From NCBI RefSeq assembly GCF_023015765.1, contig NZ_JALKAL010000007.1, forward strand, positions 124,001-188,000: a stretch of DNA of 64,000 bases, given 5' to 3'. The stretch comes from Ornithinimicrobium sp. F0845. GTDB lineage: Bacteria > Actinomycetota > Actinomycetes > Actinomycetales > Dermatophilaceae. Both the position numbers and the translations under genes were made by a program. Shown one piece after another: positions 16,163-26,029 of this stretch. Under the pieces are notes generated by a model. That model was not told the DNA's origin and did not search any database. It saw nothing but the letters and a program-made list of their open reading frames with translations. Position 1 is the first letter of the stretch, and each line of letters starts with the position of its first letter.

Positions 16163-16337
16163 CGATGGGCAGACTGTGTCCGCGCACGAAATCGCGCATC
16201 GAGCCTGGCAGCGCGTTGACGCAGACGACGACCCGAGGCATCAGGTCAGCCCCAATCTGTGCGCCTCTGCTCCCAGATCATCCGCCACCACGACCGCACG
16301 ATCCGCTGTTGAGCAGCTGGTTCCCCATCATCAGCGG

Positions 16338-16973
16338 TCACCACTCGTGATCCGGATGGGGTCCCGGGCTGAAGGGGTCCGACTCGGGGCCGTACCACTC
16401 GCTCGTGTCCACGCGGTAGTAGCCCGTATCCCGGAAGTTGGCAAGCCACCGCCGCGCGTCCCTGGCCAGGTTGCTTTCGAGCCGGTCGCCCAGATCCCGC
16501 CGCTCAATCTCCCTCGCCAGGTCGTCCCGCAGATCGACGGTGCCCGTGGCCTCACCCAGCCGGATCACCAGGCCCGCGATCGCCAGGAGCTCCTCGTCCT
16601 CGAGACCGGGTATGCCGCGGCGCACCTCAGGCGCAGGAAGGTGGTTGACGACGGGACGCGGAGGAGGCGTGGCTGCCAGGTGGTGCTCCCAGTCGTAGTC
16701 ATCGTCCTCTGTCAGCACCCGGTGGAGGTGCGCGGTGATGCGATCCTCCGGGACACCGCGCTGGTCCAGGGGCAGGAGCCGTTTGGCCCGCAGCAGCACG
16801 GCTCGCTCCTTGCGCTCCAGCGCCTCGGCGAGCTCGGTGATCGAGGCACCCTCGCGACACCGGCCCACGAGAAGCTCGTAGTCCTCCGTGGTCCACGGCT
16901 CGCCACTGCGGCTCGGCGTCGGCGCTGCCGGACGATGCCGGCGGTTCGGTCCCGGAAATTGATGAAGACTCAC
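16338..16973 (-). CDS. Hypothetical protein with SANT/Myb-like N-terminus
   Basis: 211 residues, not recognised as a named family. After a basic Pro-rich N-terminus comes a predicted three-helix DNA-binding motif, PWTTEDYELLVGRCREGASI followed by TELAEALERKERAVLLRAKRL, resembling actinobacterial SANT/HTH domains. The middle is acidic and Pro-rich; the C-terminal half is helical with conserved-looking WLANFRDTGYYRVDTSEWYG. Codon use is normal for the chromosome. The 175 bp between this gene and the winged-helix gene upstream hold nothing recognisable. Confidence 0.6.
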   Translation of the reverse strand: MSLHQFPGPNRRHRPAAPTPSRSGEPWTTEDYELLVGRCREGASITELAEALERKERAVLLRAKRLLPLDQRGVPEDRITAHLHRVLTEDDDYDWEHHLAATPPPRPVVNHLPAPEVRRGIPGLEDEELLAIAGLVIRLGEATGTVDLRDDLAREIERRDLGDRLESNLARDARRWLANFRDTGYYRVDTSEWYGPESDPFSPGPHPDHEW

Positions 16974-17056
16974 CCCGCGACTGTGCCGCAGACGCCCGGA
17001 CCTGCGCAGGAGTTGTCCACGGACCCCGGCCGCCGGCTCGGGTGCCCGCGGTCAAC

Positions 17057-17148
17057 GGGAGTGAGGGGTCGACCGCGAGCGAGGGGCCGACGTGGCCCAC
17101 GTGAGTGAGAGGACGACGCGAGTGAAAGGCCGACGCGGGTGAGAGTCT
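17057..17148 (+). repeat. Degenerate ~18-bp direct repeats upstream of glycerate kinase
   Basis: About five imperfect units of the form GAGTGAGAGGNCGACG run head to tail immediately before the glycerate kinase start. They contain no open frame of note. They could be a repeated regulator site or a slippage-derived array. Confidence 0.5.
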
Positions 17149-17154
17149 GGGGTC

Positions 17155-18321
17155 ATGTCGCGTGCTCCGGTCGTGGTGCTGGCCCCCGACTCGTTCAAGG
17201 GATCGCTCACAGCGGCCCAGGTGCGCGGGGCCCTGGCCGAGGGGCTCCTAGCCGCCGCGCCCGATGTGCACGTGGTGGAGATGGCGGTCGCCGACGGGGG
17301 TGAGGGCACCGTGACCGCGGTCGTGGAGCACGGCTGGCAGCCGATCAGCGCGACGGTCTCCGGCCCATGGGGCGACCCGGTCCCAGCGACCTGGGCCCGA
17401 CAACCCGACACCTCCACGGCGCTGGTCGAGCTGGCCGAGGCCTCGGGCATCGCGCTGGCCCCCGCGCTCGTGCCGTCCCGCCCCGCCGACGGGCCGACGA
17501 GAGCCCTGACCGCCTCGACCCGCGGGACCGGCGAACTGGTCATCTCAGCCCTCGACCACGGGTGCCGGCGCATCGTCCTCGGACTCGGCGGCAGCGCCAC
17601 CAACGACGGCGGCGCGGGGATGCTGGCTGCCCTGGGGGTCCGGCTGCTCGGGCCCGACGGTCAGCCGGTCCCCGACGGCGTCGAGGGACTGGAGTCCCTC
17701 GCGGAGGTCGACCTGTCGGGACTGGACGCGCGACTGACGGAGACCGAGGTGGTGCTGGCCAACGACGTCGACAACCCGCTGCTCGGCGAGCTTGGTGCAG
17801 CGGTGGTCTTCGCGCCGCAGAAGGGGGCGGACGAGCAGACCGTCGCGCGCATCGACGCGGCGCTGGCCCGCTGGGCCCACCTCCTGGACGCGGCACTGGG
17901 CACGAGCCCCAACTCGCGCGTCACCACCCCCGGCGCGGGTGCCGCGGGTGGGACGGGGTATGCCGTGCTCGCCGCCCTGGGCGCGGGGCAGGTCCCGGGC
18001 GTGGAGCTCCTGCTGGACCTCGTCGGGATGGACACCGCGCTCGCGGGCGCAGACCTCGTCGTCACCGGGGAGGGGCGGCTGGACGAGCAGACGCTGTCCG
18101 GCAAGGCGCCCATGGGGGTGCTCGCCCGGGCGAGGGCACACGGCATACGGACTGTCGCGGTGGCGGGCCACTGCGCCCTGTCACCTGCGGTCGCCCGGGA
18201 GGTCGGCTTCACCGCGGTCCACGCGCTGACCGACATCGAGCCGGACGTCGAGCGGTGCCTCGCCGAGCCGGGGCCGCTGCTGGGGCGGATCGGGGCGACG
18301 CTGGCCGACCACCTGCCGTGA
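17155..18321 (+). CDS. Glycerate kinase (GlxK/GarK family)
   Basis: 388 residues. The N-terminal signature APDSFKGSLTAAQV and the ADGGEGT motif are diagnostic of the glycerate kinase family, as are LGGSATNDGG and GAGAAGG(T)GY further on. It phosphorylates glycerate to 2- or 3-phosphoglycerate, feeding glyoxylate or sugar-acid breakdown into glycolysis. The start ATG has no strong ribosome-binding site, and a short repeat array precedes it. It converges on hutI with only 22 bp between stops and no obvious terminator. Confidence 0.93.
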   Translation: MSRAPVVVLAPDSFKGSLTAAQVRGALAEGLLAAAPDVHVVEMAVADGGEGTVTAVVEHGWQPISATVSGPWGDPVPATWARQPDTSTALVELAEASGIALAPALVPSRPADGPTRALTASTRGTGELVISALDHGCRRIVLGLGGSATNDGGAGMLAALGVRLLGPDGQPVPDGVEGLESLAEVDLSGLDARLTETEVVLANDVDNPLLGELGAAVVFAPQKGADEQTVARIDAALARWAHLLDAALGTSPNSRVTTPGAGAAGGTGYAVLAALGAGQVPGVELLLDLVGMDTALAGADLVVTGEGRLDEQTLSGKAPMGVLARARAHGIRTVAVAGHCALSPAVAREVGFTAVHALTDIEPDVERCLAEPGPLLGRIGATLADHLP

Positions 18322-18343
18322 TGGCAGGCCTTCGTGGGGTGCC

Positions 18344-19531
18344 TCAGACCTGCAGCGTCTTCACGATCGGGACGCCGATGCGGTAGGGGATGTGCAGGTA
18401 GCTCGGAGCGCTCACCACGGCCAGGTCGGCCCGGGTGCCGACCCGGACCACGCCGATGTCCTCGCGACGGAGTGACTGTGCCGCCACGACCGTGGCGGCG
18501 CGCACCGCCTCGGCCGGGGTCATCCCCATCTCCCGGACCGCGAGCGCGATCATCAGCGGCATCGAGGAGGAGTTGCAGGTGCCCGGGTTGCAGTCGGTGG
18601 CCAGCGCCACGGTGACCCCGGCGTCGATCAGCGCCCGCGCGTCCGGATAGGGCGACCGCGTCGAGAACTCCACGCCGGGCAGCAGCGTCGCCACGGTGTC
18701 CGACCCGGACAGCGCCTCCACGTCGGCGTCGGACAGGAAGGTGCAGTGGTCGACGCTGGCGGCCCCGAGCTCCACGGCCAGCTGCACGCCCGGGCCGTGA
18801 CCGAGCTGGTTGCCGTGGACCCGCAGACCCAGCCCGGCGTCCTGACCGGCCTCGAGGATCGCGCGAGCCTCCTCGCCCGTGAACGCGTGCGGGGAGTTCG
18901 GCTCGCAGAAGACGTCGACCCATCGCGCGTACGGCGCTGCGGCGTCCATCATCTCGCCTGCCACCAGGTCGACGTAACCGGCGCGGTCGTGCCGCCACTC
19001 CGGCGGGACCACGTGCCCACCCAGGAAGGTGGTCTCTTCGGTGACCTCGTGCGCCAGCCGCAGGTGGCGCACCTCCTCCTCGACCTCCAGGCCGTAGCCG
19101 CTCTTGATCTCGACCGTCGTGGTGCCCTGGGAGCGCATCTCGTCGATCCGTGCCGTCAGCAGCGACCGCAGCTCACCGTCGGAGGCATCGCGCGTCGCCT
19201 CGACCGTGGTGGCGATGCCTCCCCCGTCGTAGCCCTCGCCCGTCATGCGCGCGGCGAACTCGGCGGACCGGTCGCCGGCATAGACCAGGTGGGAGTGGCT
19301 GTCGACGAAGCCCGGCAGGAGGGTCTGCCCGCCCAGGTCGAAGGACCAGTCGGCCTCGGGAGCGCTGACCGCGGGGCCGATCCACCGGATGGTCGTGGGC
19401 GAGTCCTCGAACTCCGCCCCCACGACGACCGCGGCATCACGCAGTATGCCGAGGCGCTGGCTCTGGTCAGCGCCCTCCAGGGTCTCGTCGCAGGTGACCA
19501 GTTCGCTGATGCCGGTGATGAGTATCGCCAT
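18344..19531 (-). CDS. hutI: Imidazolonepropionase
   Basis: 395 residues, full length. HutI opens the imidazolone ring to give N-formimidoyl-L-glutamate, the third step of histidine degradation. Amidohydrolase-superfamily markers are present: metal-binding [41 protein letters not shown] and the [11 protein letters not shown] segment. Its partner hutF lies on the same strand but about 9.5 kb upstream, beyond a mosaic island. The promoter region, which would have been the hutF-hutI junction, ends in island DNA, so present-day expression may differ from the rest of the pathway; a TTAACT hexamer lies just before the ATG. Confidence 0.95.
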   Translation of the reverse strand: MAILITGISELVTCDETLEGADQSQRLGILRDAAVVVGAEFEDSPTTIRWIGPAVSAPEADWSFDLGGQTLLPGFVDSHSHLVYAGDRSAEFAARMTGEGYDGGGIATTVEATRDASDGELRSLLTARIDEMRSQGTTTVEIKSGYGLEVEEEVRHLRLAHEVTEETTFLGGHVVPPEWRHDRAGYVDLVAGEMMDAAAPYARWVDVFCEPNSPHAFTGEEARAILEAGQDAGLGLRVHGNQLGHGPGVQLAVELGAASVDHCTFLSDADVEALSGSDTVATLLPGVEFSTRSPYPDARALIDAGVTVALATDCNPGTCNSSSMPLMIALAVREMGMTPAEAVRAATVVAAQSLRREDIGVVRVGTRADLAVVSAPSYLHIPYRIGVPIVKTLQV

Positions 19532-19786
19532 GGCCGTTAGTTAAGCACCCTGCCGCCATGGCATTGCCAGTCCTGAAGCTCGAGTCGTCGCTCGCCGAGA
19601 AGAGCTCCATACTCACGACCTGGCCCCAGCACTCACGATCAGGGGCGGGTAGTCGTCGATGGTCGCGAAGACGCGCCTCAGGTGGTCAAGGCCGGTTGAC
19701 GTAGCGACGAGTGTGATCAGAGCGCTCGCCGACGGCGTGGAGTGTCCCCGCGATGAGTAAGTCCCGATCTCGCGCCATGAGTGCCG

Positions 19787-19933
19787 TCACGGGGCGTCGA
19801 AGAAGATGCGCCCGTCGTTCAGGTCGATAACAACCGGGCCGGTGCACAGTGTGGTGTCTATCTGCACGGTCCAGTGCGTCCCATCCTCCGATCGCCAGAC
19901 TGACACCTGCGGTGCGCCGCTGACCTCGCTCAT
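19787..19933 (-). CDS. Small ORF, possible hypothetical protein
   Basis: 48 residues from ATG 19933. The protein reads MSEVSGAPQVSVWRSEDGTH and then a beta-rich segment with VVIDLNDGRIFFDAP at the end. The reading frame has GC-rich third positions like real genes here, but there is no clear ribosome-binding site and no recognised family. It lies at the left edge of the island. Confidence 0.35.
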   Translation of the reverse strand: MSEVSGAPQVSVWRSEDGTHWTVQIDTTLCTGPVVIDLNDGRIFFDAP

Positions 19934-20004
19934 GAGATGTAGTTGGCGGAATGCCCTGACAGACACTGGTCCGGCTGGTCCACAGTTGCACTTCTACGCG
20001 CCGC

Positions 20005-21141
20005 TCATGCTCGCGTCCATCCTGACACTCCCTTGATCTCTAACAGGGTCACCATGCCTGCCTGTTGCAGAGCGTTGACTATGCGAGCAGGGTTCGACAC
20101 GCCGGTGACGGCGAACATGTTCACTGGCCCCGCGCCATAGATCTGTTCGCACAGGTACGCGATGAACCGTGCCGCCTCGTGGTCTGTCTCGGCCACCGTC
20201 TCAAGAAAGCTCCACCCCCGCCTGGGGACAAACAGCTCAGATTCGGGGTGGAAGGCGCGCCAGGCGGTCAAGGAAGCTCTGAACGGGTCTATAGATCCCG
20301 GCGCCTCGCGCGTCTGGTACGGAACCTCGGACCAAGCATGACGGCCACGGTGCTCCTCGCGATCGCGGGCCCTCCGTTGAGTGCGCTCCCGGTCGGCGGC
20401 CTCCTGCTCCGCCGCTTCACGCTGACCCATGATCGCCGCGTGCTCGTCCATGGCCTCCCTGAGCCCCGGCACCAAAATGCCGGCGCCGGTCATAGGGCAG
20501 TCATCGAGGAGAGACCACGCTTCAGTTGAGTGACTTCTCACGCCCAAGGCGACATCCTGGTCGATCAGGAGGGCCCAGCCGCGCACTGCTTGTTCTCGGC
20601 CTGCTCCCGTTCCAGCGTGGGGCCCGTAGAGCCACGTGACTTGGTCGACTGACTGTCTGTACAAGGCATCACGATCCGTCCATGATGCGTCGGTCAGGGA
20701 GCTGAGTTGCACCTCGATGGTGTGCGAGAGCCCGTCCACAAAGACCTGCAAATCCGCACGTCCACCCCGGTCGAAGGTGTGTTCGATGCGCGCGGTGAGG
20801 CCTTGATTCTTCAGCCAGGCAACCAAAGCGTTCTGGTAGTGAAGGTGCTCGTAGGAGCGCCCTGCGTACTCGGGGCGTTGTCGGTGCCTGCAGGAGACGT
20901 CGCTCTGGGCGTGCGCGAAGTAGGGACGGCGAACTTCGCCTGCCTTCAGCAGCAATGGGCCCCCGCAACCCCCCGAATGGGTCGAACATCAGAACACGTT
21001 TCGGTGCTTCTGGCGCAGGGCTCGCGCGGCAGTCGCATCTGCGGTGACTCTCACGACTTCGGTGCCCCCGGGGCTATCGCAGACCGCGACGCATAGTCGA
21101 GGCCGTTGCTGTGCCTCGGGGGTCGCGTGGACCGCTAGCAC
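20005..21141 (-). pseudogene. CoiA-like nuclease gene interrupted by an in-frame TGA
   Basis: The main open part (20955-20005, from a possible TTG) carries the CoiA pattern: RPYFAHAQSD, a His-rich SYEHLHYQNALVAWL helix, then D68 in RADLQV and E81-Q83 in IEVQLSS, the PD-(D/E)XK-type nuclease core. The same frame continues upstream past one TGA (20989-20991) into CGGPLLLK, which looks like the family's Cys-rich lead-in, and on to a possible GTG at 21141. So the gene was probably longer and has a nonsense change. A shortened protein from the TTG would keep the catalytic core but lose the zinc-binding N-terminus. Confidence 0.6.
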
Positions 21142-21371
21142 ATGTTGCAAGCTGCGTGTAGAAATTGCGCCGTGGACAGCGGGAAGCTCCATGGCCGGAC
21201 CAGAGTGACGACACCGACAATGGCGATGCTTGCCTCCTCCGACCCGCATCGTCGGTGTCCCCCGCTCGTCCGCCAGCGCAATCAAGCATGGGAGTTGGCG
21301 CATGCCAGAGGCACTGACCGACGTTTCACGGTTTCGGGACCTGTGGACAAGTCCTGTGACTGTCGGCCCTT

Positions 21372-21552
21372 GGAGGGCACTGCGGGGCCTCTGAGGTATC
21401 CAGCGCGGCCGACCTGCCCGCCGCATCGGCGCTGCGGATCAGCCACTTCCCGCACCCGCACACCTGACGCTACCCCCCGCTCATCCCGCGCCACCAGACA
21501 CGGCCGGGCCCGGCAGGGGCCAGCGAGCGTCGCCGTGTCGGAGCCGTCAAGG
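21372..21552 (+). mobile_element. Relic of an IS110-family right end
   Basis: This 181-bp stretch aligns by eye, nearly without gaps, to 27213-27392, the 3' tail of the intact IS110 transposase gene. Shared blocks include GGAGGGCACTGCGGGGC at the left, CGGATCAGCCACTTCCCG in the middle and GAGCCGTCAAGG at the right. No transposase frame survives. The rest of 21142-21908 shows no gene I can support. Confidence 0.75.
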
Positions 21553-21908
21553 TAGTGTCGACAACCGACACCCCGACGGACCCAGGAGCCCATCTGGTTG
21601 CCCGAAGCCTACCCGCACCGATCGAGAGGCCGGGCGCTCGACCGGTGAAGTCGGCTTCCACACCGGAAAACCCCCGCTCGCCAACAAACATCCTCAAGGA
21701 GTCTCGCAGCCCTCTCAGGCCCCCAAGAGGATGCCGGACCGAGCCCCGAGGCAGTCAGGCGAGCGCGCAGGCCCCGTAACGCGACGTCATGGGCAGGCTG
21801 ATCTGCAACACGCTGTGATCGATCCCGAATCACTCTATTGATGCCCTCGCCGCCACCCGAATTCGCGTTCGGGCAAAAGGCTGCCCAGTAGGGCGTCGCT
21901 GATAGGAG

Positions 21909-22145
21909 GTGCGGACGCTGACGTACGACTTCAAGCGCGAGGTGCTCGGCGGCGACTACGACGCAGCCCACCCTGTACGGAACTGGCTGCTGTACAAGCT
22001 GTCCGGCCGGGACTGCGACAGGATTGCCCTGGCCGCCCAACTGGCCTAGGTGCAGGCCACCGGGTTCCTCGCCTCGGCTGACTCGATGCACTCCTTCTGG
22101 ACGACGTACAAAACTGCACTCAAACTCTGGTACGGCGAGACCTTG
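21909..22145 (+). pseudogene. Broken gene of unknown family, cut by IS30
   Basis: From a GTG at 21909, overlapping an AGGAGG, the frame reads VRTLTYDFKREVLGGDYDAA and on to DRIALAAQLA, hits TAG at 22047, then stays open in the same frame (VQATGFLASADSMHSFW...TALKLWYG) until the IS30 left end near 22150. Composition on both sides of the TAG looks coding, so this seems to be one gene with a nonsense change and then truncation. I do not recognise the family. Confidence 0.5.
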
Positions 22146-23000
22146 GGTTCAAGGAGTGGTTGCAACACCTCTGAGTTAGGGAGTGTTGTGATGGCACGGT
22201 TGAATCGTCCGAATCTGCCTACCGATCGGGCGAGGCGTCCGCGGTTGCCCACGGAGGTGGAGTACCGGTTCTGGGACTGGATCCGTCAGGGGTTCAGTGT
22301 CGGGGAAGCGGCGGCGCTGGTGTCGGTGAGTCAGCAGAGCGGGCACCGGTGGATGCGGGAACGTGGTGGTGTGCGACCACGTCAGCCGGTTAAGCCTCAG
22401 CGGTGTTTGTCCTTCGCCGAGCGAGAGGAGATCGCGCTGCTGCATGCTCAGGGGCACTCGGCGCGCGAGATCGGTCGCCGGCTGGGCCGTGACGGCAGCA
22501 CGATCAGTCGGGAGCTGGCCCGGGCCAAGCAACGGCTCGGGCCGGGGACCCGGCGGGTGGCCCGGTACAAGGCCACGGTCGGGCAGGCCGATGCCGACGC
22601 CAAGAAGCGCCGGCCGAAGGCTGCGAAACTGGCGACGAACCTGCGGTTGCGGCGCGAGGTCAAAGCCAGGCTGGGACGGAACCACAGCCCCGAACAGATC
22701 GCCGCCCGGCTGAAGGTCGACTTCCCCGACGATCCGGAGATGTGGGTGTCTCACGAAGCGATCTACCAGGCGCTGTATGTGCAGGGCCGCGGCGCGCTCA
22801 ACCGCGAGCTGACCAGGCATCTTCGTACCGGGCGGGCCATGCGTAAACCACGCCGCAAGACCGACCAGCGCTCCGGGCGCATCCCGGGGATGGTCAATAT
22901 CGCCGACCGTCCCAAGTCGGTTGAGGACCGTGCCGTCCCCGGGGACTGGGAGGGCGACCTCATCCAGGGCTCGACCACCAGTACCCCTAACCAGACACGC
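22146..23000 (+). mobile_element. Truncated IS30-family insertion sequence
   Basis: The left end carries an IS30-like terminal repeat (GGAGTGGTTGCAACACC at 22153-22169). The right end is missing: homology stops shortly after the first catalytic Asp of the transposase. The following 370 bp (23000-23372) are scrambled and hold only two copies of GTGGGGCCAA (23007 and 23031), possibly debris of another IS. Confidence 0.75.
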
Positions 23001-23204
23001 CCGAGGGTGGGGCCAAATCAAACCAGCACAGTGGGGCCAAGTGGACTTGTCATTCTCACTTCAGAAACACCGACAACCAACAACGCCGGATACGGTGGTC
23101 CTGCACCCGCCAACACCGGCGGGCCACAGCCAAGGCGCCAAAGGTGCCCGCTCAACTCTGATGAGCCGGATTGCCACGCGGGGATGTGTCAATCGCGGCG
23201 ATAG
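22191..23204 (+). pseudogene. IS30 transposase, C-terminally truncated
   Basis: From ATG 22191 the protein shows the IS30 layout: an N-terminal helix-turn-helix (GFSVGEAAALVSVSQQSGHR), the second helix-turn-helix (LSFAEREEIALLHAQGHSAR, STISRELAR), a conserved middle with SHEAIYQALYVQGRG, and the start of the DDE domain at GDWEGDLI (first catalytic Asp). After about residue 260 the frame runs into unrelated Pro/Thr-rich sequence until TAG at 23204. The second Asp and the Glu of DDE are absent, so it cannot transpose by itself. Confidence 0.85.
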
Positions 23205-23372
23205 GACCCACCTCGACGCGCGTTCACGCACCAGTGGGCCTGGCGCGAGGCTCTGACAGGACGTGCAGGTGGAACTACGGGGAGTCGGTGCGGCAGTCCA
23301 TGCAAGTTTCGCGCGCCACAGACAAGGGCCGTTCGCGAGGATCTTTGCGTGTCGGATGGGCACAGAGGGCAC

Positions 23373-25169
23373 TTAGGTTGCGCTCTTGGTGGCAGCCTCA
23401 AGGGGAATCTTCAACGTGGCAGCCAAACCTTTGAACGATAGGGACGCGGCCGGCGGCAAGGCACCCACGTGCCTCTCTCGATGCTTCCAGGAGTCCTTGA
23501 GCGCAGTGCGAAGGACCGTGAAGCACTCTGATATTGGGACCGGTGGAACCGACCACTTATCAGCAAATTTTCTTTGACGTCCAAAGAAGGCGGCTGCCTT
23601 CGCCGATAGGTCCATCTGCCGACTCATCGTCTCAATTGCCCGGACAGCCAATTCGTACAACTCGACCTTCGATGGTTCCGTCAGAGTGAGTAGGTTCCCA
23701 CCTATATTGGCCAAGGCTAACTCGGCGTGCTGAGATGAGGGTGCGGGAGTGTTCGTAAGATCGCTCAGGGAGATCGCCGATAGCCAGATTGCCACGTGTC
23801 GATTCCCCAAGGTTCCCTCAGAAGACGCCCATTCGTAGTAGAACGCCCTGAAATGATGCGGCTTGCCTTCGTAAGTGGCCAGATTCAGGCACGCTCGTTC
23901 GCAGATGAAGGAAGCTTCTTGGGCCCGCTCGTCTATGCGCAAGACGTGAGCCAGATTGTGCACGTAAGCCAAAATGTGGGGATCTTCTTCGACGGCCGCC
24001 CGAGCGGTAGCGATGGCAATGCTTGAATTCGTTGTTTCAAATCGTCTACACAGATATGTGAACCGTTCGTAGCCGGCAATGAACTCGCGACGGCCGACCT
24101 GAATCGCACTGCGAGTGATGGATCCGTATACCTCGGGAAGGTCCGCACCAAACTCCTCCGCAATGTCCACGACTGCTTGGGCGATGAGTGCGTGACGCGT
24201 CCACACCAGATCTTGCTTAGATGCAATGACGGCCTCGTCACTCAGGGGCATGATCACCGAGGATCGCACCTCCCCACCAGATACACCTAGCACGTTCGCT
24301 AGGATGTTCGGAGTCAACTCGACCTCGGCAAAGTGCGCAGCTGAAATGTGGAGCAGGGCCGTCGCCAGACTACCTTTGCCCACTCTCCTGCCCGCTAGAG
24401 AGCGCAGGAGCGTGCGCATTCGGTCCATTAGAAGTTCCCCGAAGCGAACGTGAAGCATGCCTCCGAAGAAGGCGCCCTCATCGGTCGTGGCCTGTTCTCG
24501 AGTGGCCTCGAGGAGCTTGGCAACGCGCTCACCTTGCACAACATTTGCAAGTGTCCCAAGTCCCACATCGCCCTGAGATGCCCACGCGTTGACGATAAGC
24601 TTTGCGTCCTCCTCGTCCAATCCTCTCAGCACCACCTGGCGAAATCCAACAACAGTCCGCCAAGGAAAGGTGGCCCCTCCAACAGCGGCCCAGTCCACAG
24701 TGCGGCTGGCCACCACAAAAGAGATATCCGGCCTCTTGTCGGTTGTCAGGAACTTGTATATCGTGGGGGCAATCTCATCACCGTCATCGGAAAAGACGAA
24801 GTAGTGGGAGCCAATCGGCAGTCCTTGCAGTTGCTCTGCTTCCAAAGAAGCGCCTGTGGGACGCCAGAGGACGGTACCCGCCCCGGTTAAGGCGAGATTA
24901 CGGGCAAGTTGCATAAGGGCTGTTGACTTTCCTTCGCCACTCGGCCCCAAAAGCACGACCAAGCGGCCAACACGCTGCGATGGAGAGAGCTGCTCCAAAT
25001 GAGCCTGGAGTTCGGCCACCACCCCGCGCTGCGGAGCAACTTCGGCCACGATGTCAGTCCAGTCCGGAGGGCGCCCATCGAAGTAAGACAGCGCGCTCGC
25101 GCTATCGGATTCCAACGACTTCGCGCGGTCAAGAAAATGCGAATCAACTGTTTCCCAATTGGCAGCCAT
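23373..25169 (-). CDS. STAND-like P-loop NTPase with helical C-terminus (candidate defence protein)
   Basis: 598 residues. Residues 30-60 (SYFDGRPPDWTDIVAEVAPQ) resemble the lead-in of STAND NTPases found in antiphage proteins. Walker A GPSGEGKS is at 75-82, an acidic FSDDGDE near 128 fits Walker B, SFVVASRTVDW (150-160) resembles sensor 1, and LRGLDEEDAKLIV precedes a winged-helix-like segment. The C-terminal half (about 330-530) is helical and TPR-like, a likely sensor. No N-terminal effector domain is present; the adjacent membrane protein could supply it. GC content is visibly lower (about 55%) with codon use unlike neighbours, so it is acquired. A defence role is inference. Confidence 0.7.
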   Translation of the reverse strand: MAANWETVDSHFLDRAKSLESDSASALSYFDGRPPDWTDIVAEVAPQRGVVAELQAHLEQLSPSQRVGRLVVLLGPSGEGKSTALMQLARNLALTGAGTVLWRPTGASLEAEQLQGLPIGSHYFVFSDDGDEIAPTIYKFLTTDKRPDISFVVASRTVDWAAVGGATFPWRTVVGFRQVVLRGLDEEDAKLIVNAWASQGDVGLGTLANVVQGERVAKLLEATREQATTDEGAFFGGMLHVRFGELLMDRMRTLLRSLAGRRVGKGSLATALLHISAAHFAEVELTPNILANVLGVSGGEVRSSVIMPLSDEAVIASKQDLVWTRHALIAQAVVDIAEEFGADLPEVYGSITRSAIQVGRREFIAGYERFTYLCRRFETTNSSIAIATARAAVEEDPHILAYVHNLAHVLRIDERAQEASFICERACLNLATYEGKPHHFRAFYYEWASSEGTLGNRHVAIWLSAISLSDLTNTPAPSSQHAELALANIGGNLLTLTEPSKVELYELAVRAIETMSRQMDLSAKAAAFFGRQRKFADKWSVPPVPISECFTVLRTALKDSWKHRERHVGALPPAASLSFKGLAATLKIPLEAATKSAT

Positions 25170-25216
25170 CTAGCCGCTTCCCTCCGCTAGGGGCGTGGCA
25201 ACACGCAAGGTCACCA

Positions 25217-25816
25217 TCACGCGCTCCGGGCACTTATGTAACGCACGTCTGTCAACCCGAAGTGCGCGATGGGTTCAACGTCGAATGACTCTATCCGTCC
25301 ATCGGAGCGACGAACCCAATACCTTCCGGACTGGTCTGTGAACGCGAGCTCAAGCGCAAGGCGTACATCCGAGCGCGCGGACGACAGCGGCATCAACCCC
25401 ACTCTCCATCGGCCGGGCGGGAGGACGTCGACGGCCTGGATACCCGCTGCCGCATTGCTCGCGGCGAGCTCTTCGCTCGTCCTTTGTCCACTCACATCCG
25501 GGGCTACCAGGAAGACGAGGACTTGATACACCACCGAGGTGGATGCGTTATTGAGCGCCGCGGCGCGGAGGCCAGGGGCGAAGTCTTGCACCTCAAGCCA
25601 CGCCGTAACCTGCTCAGCCTGCGCTCGCAGACGCTCTTCGATCCGTTGCTTCTGAGAGGCCAGTCGGAGGCGTCTTTCTCGGTAGATGAGCGCGAGTGTC
25701 ACTATGAGAGTGATCACGACTCCGACCGATCCGACCCACGTGGCCCAATCGCCCTGCGGCATACAGAGTTGCCCGAGGAAGCAGGTATCGGGGTCAGGCG
25801 ATGGGGCGTCGGTCAT
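25217..25816 (-). CDS. One-pass membrane protein with coiled coil and beta-rich domain
   Basis: 199 residues from ATG 25816; the longer frame to 26035 is not supported. One membrane helix (about residues 25-45, WVGSVGVVITLIVTLALIY) is followed by a basic coiled coil (RERRLRLASQKQRIEERLRA) and then a beta-sandwich-like domain with NNASTSVVYQVLVFLV, a Pro/Gly turn (VLPPGRWRVG) and AFTDQSGRYWVRRSDG. Similar architectures are common in actinobacterial accessory regions, with unknown function. It ends 47 bp before the STAND-like gene on the same strand, so the two are probably one operon. Confidence 0.65.
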   Translation of the reverse strand: MTDAPSPDPDTCFLGQLCMPQGDWATWVGSVGVVITLIVTLALIYRERRLRLASQKQRIEERLRAQAEQVTAWLEVQDFAPGLRAAALNNASTSVVYQVLVFLVAPDVSGQRTSEELAASNAAAGIQAVDVLPPGRWRVGLMPLSSARSDVRLALELAFTDQSGRYWVRRSDGRIESFDVEPIAHFGLTDVRYISARSA

Positions 25817-26029
25817 GAGTCCAGCATGACTTATCGATCCCGTGGATATGACGAGGCCGAGCGAGACGGCGCGGCCCAGCCCTGGGGGAACCATGCGGTC
25901 ACCGGTCAAGTCCCACAGTGGGCTACTAGAGACTGGACGCAGGGTCGGTGTCTGGCCAGACTCGATCCAGGTGCCCGGCGGGACGCTCTCTTTTGGGCTG
26001 CCCACCCCCGGTGAAGAGCAGGGGGTGTG

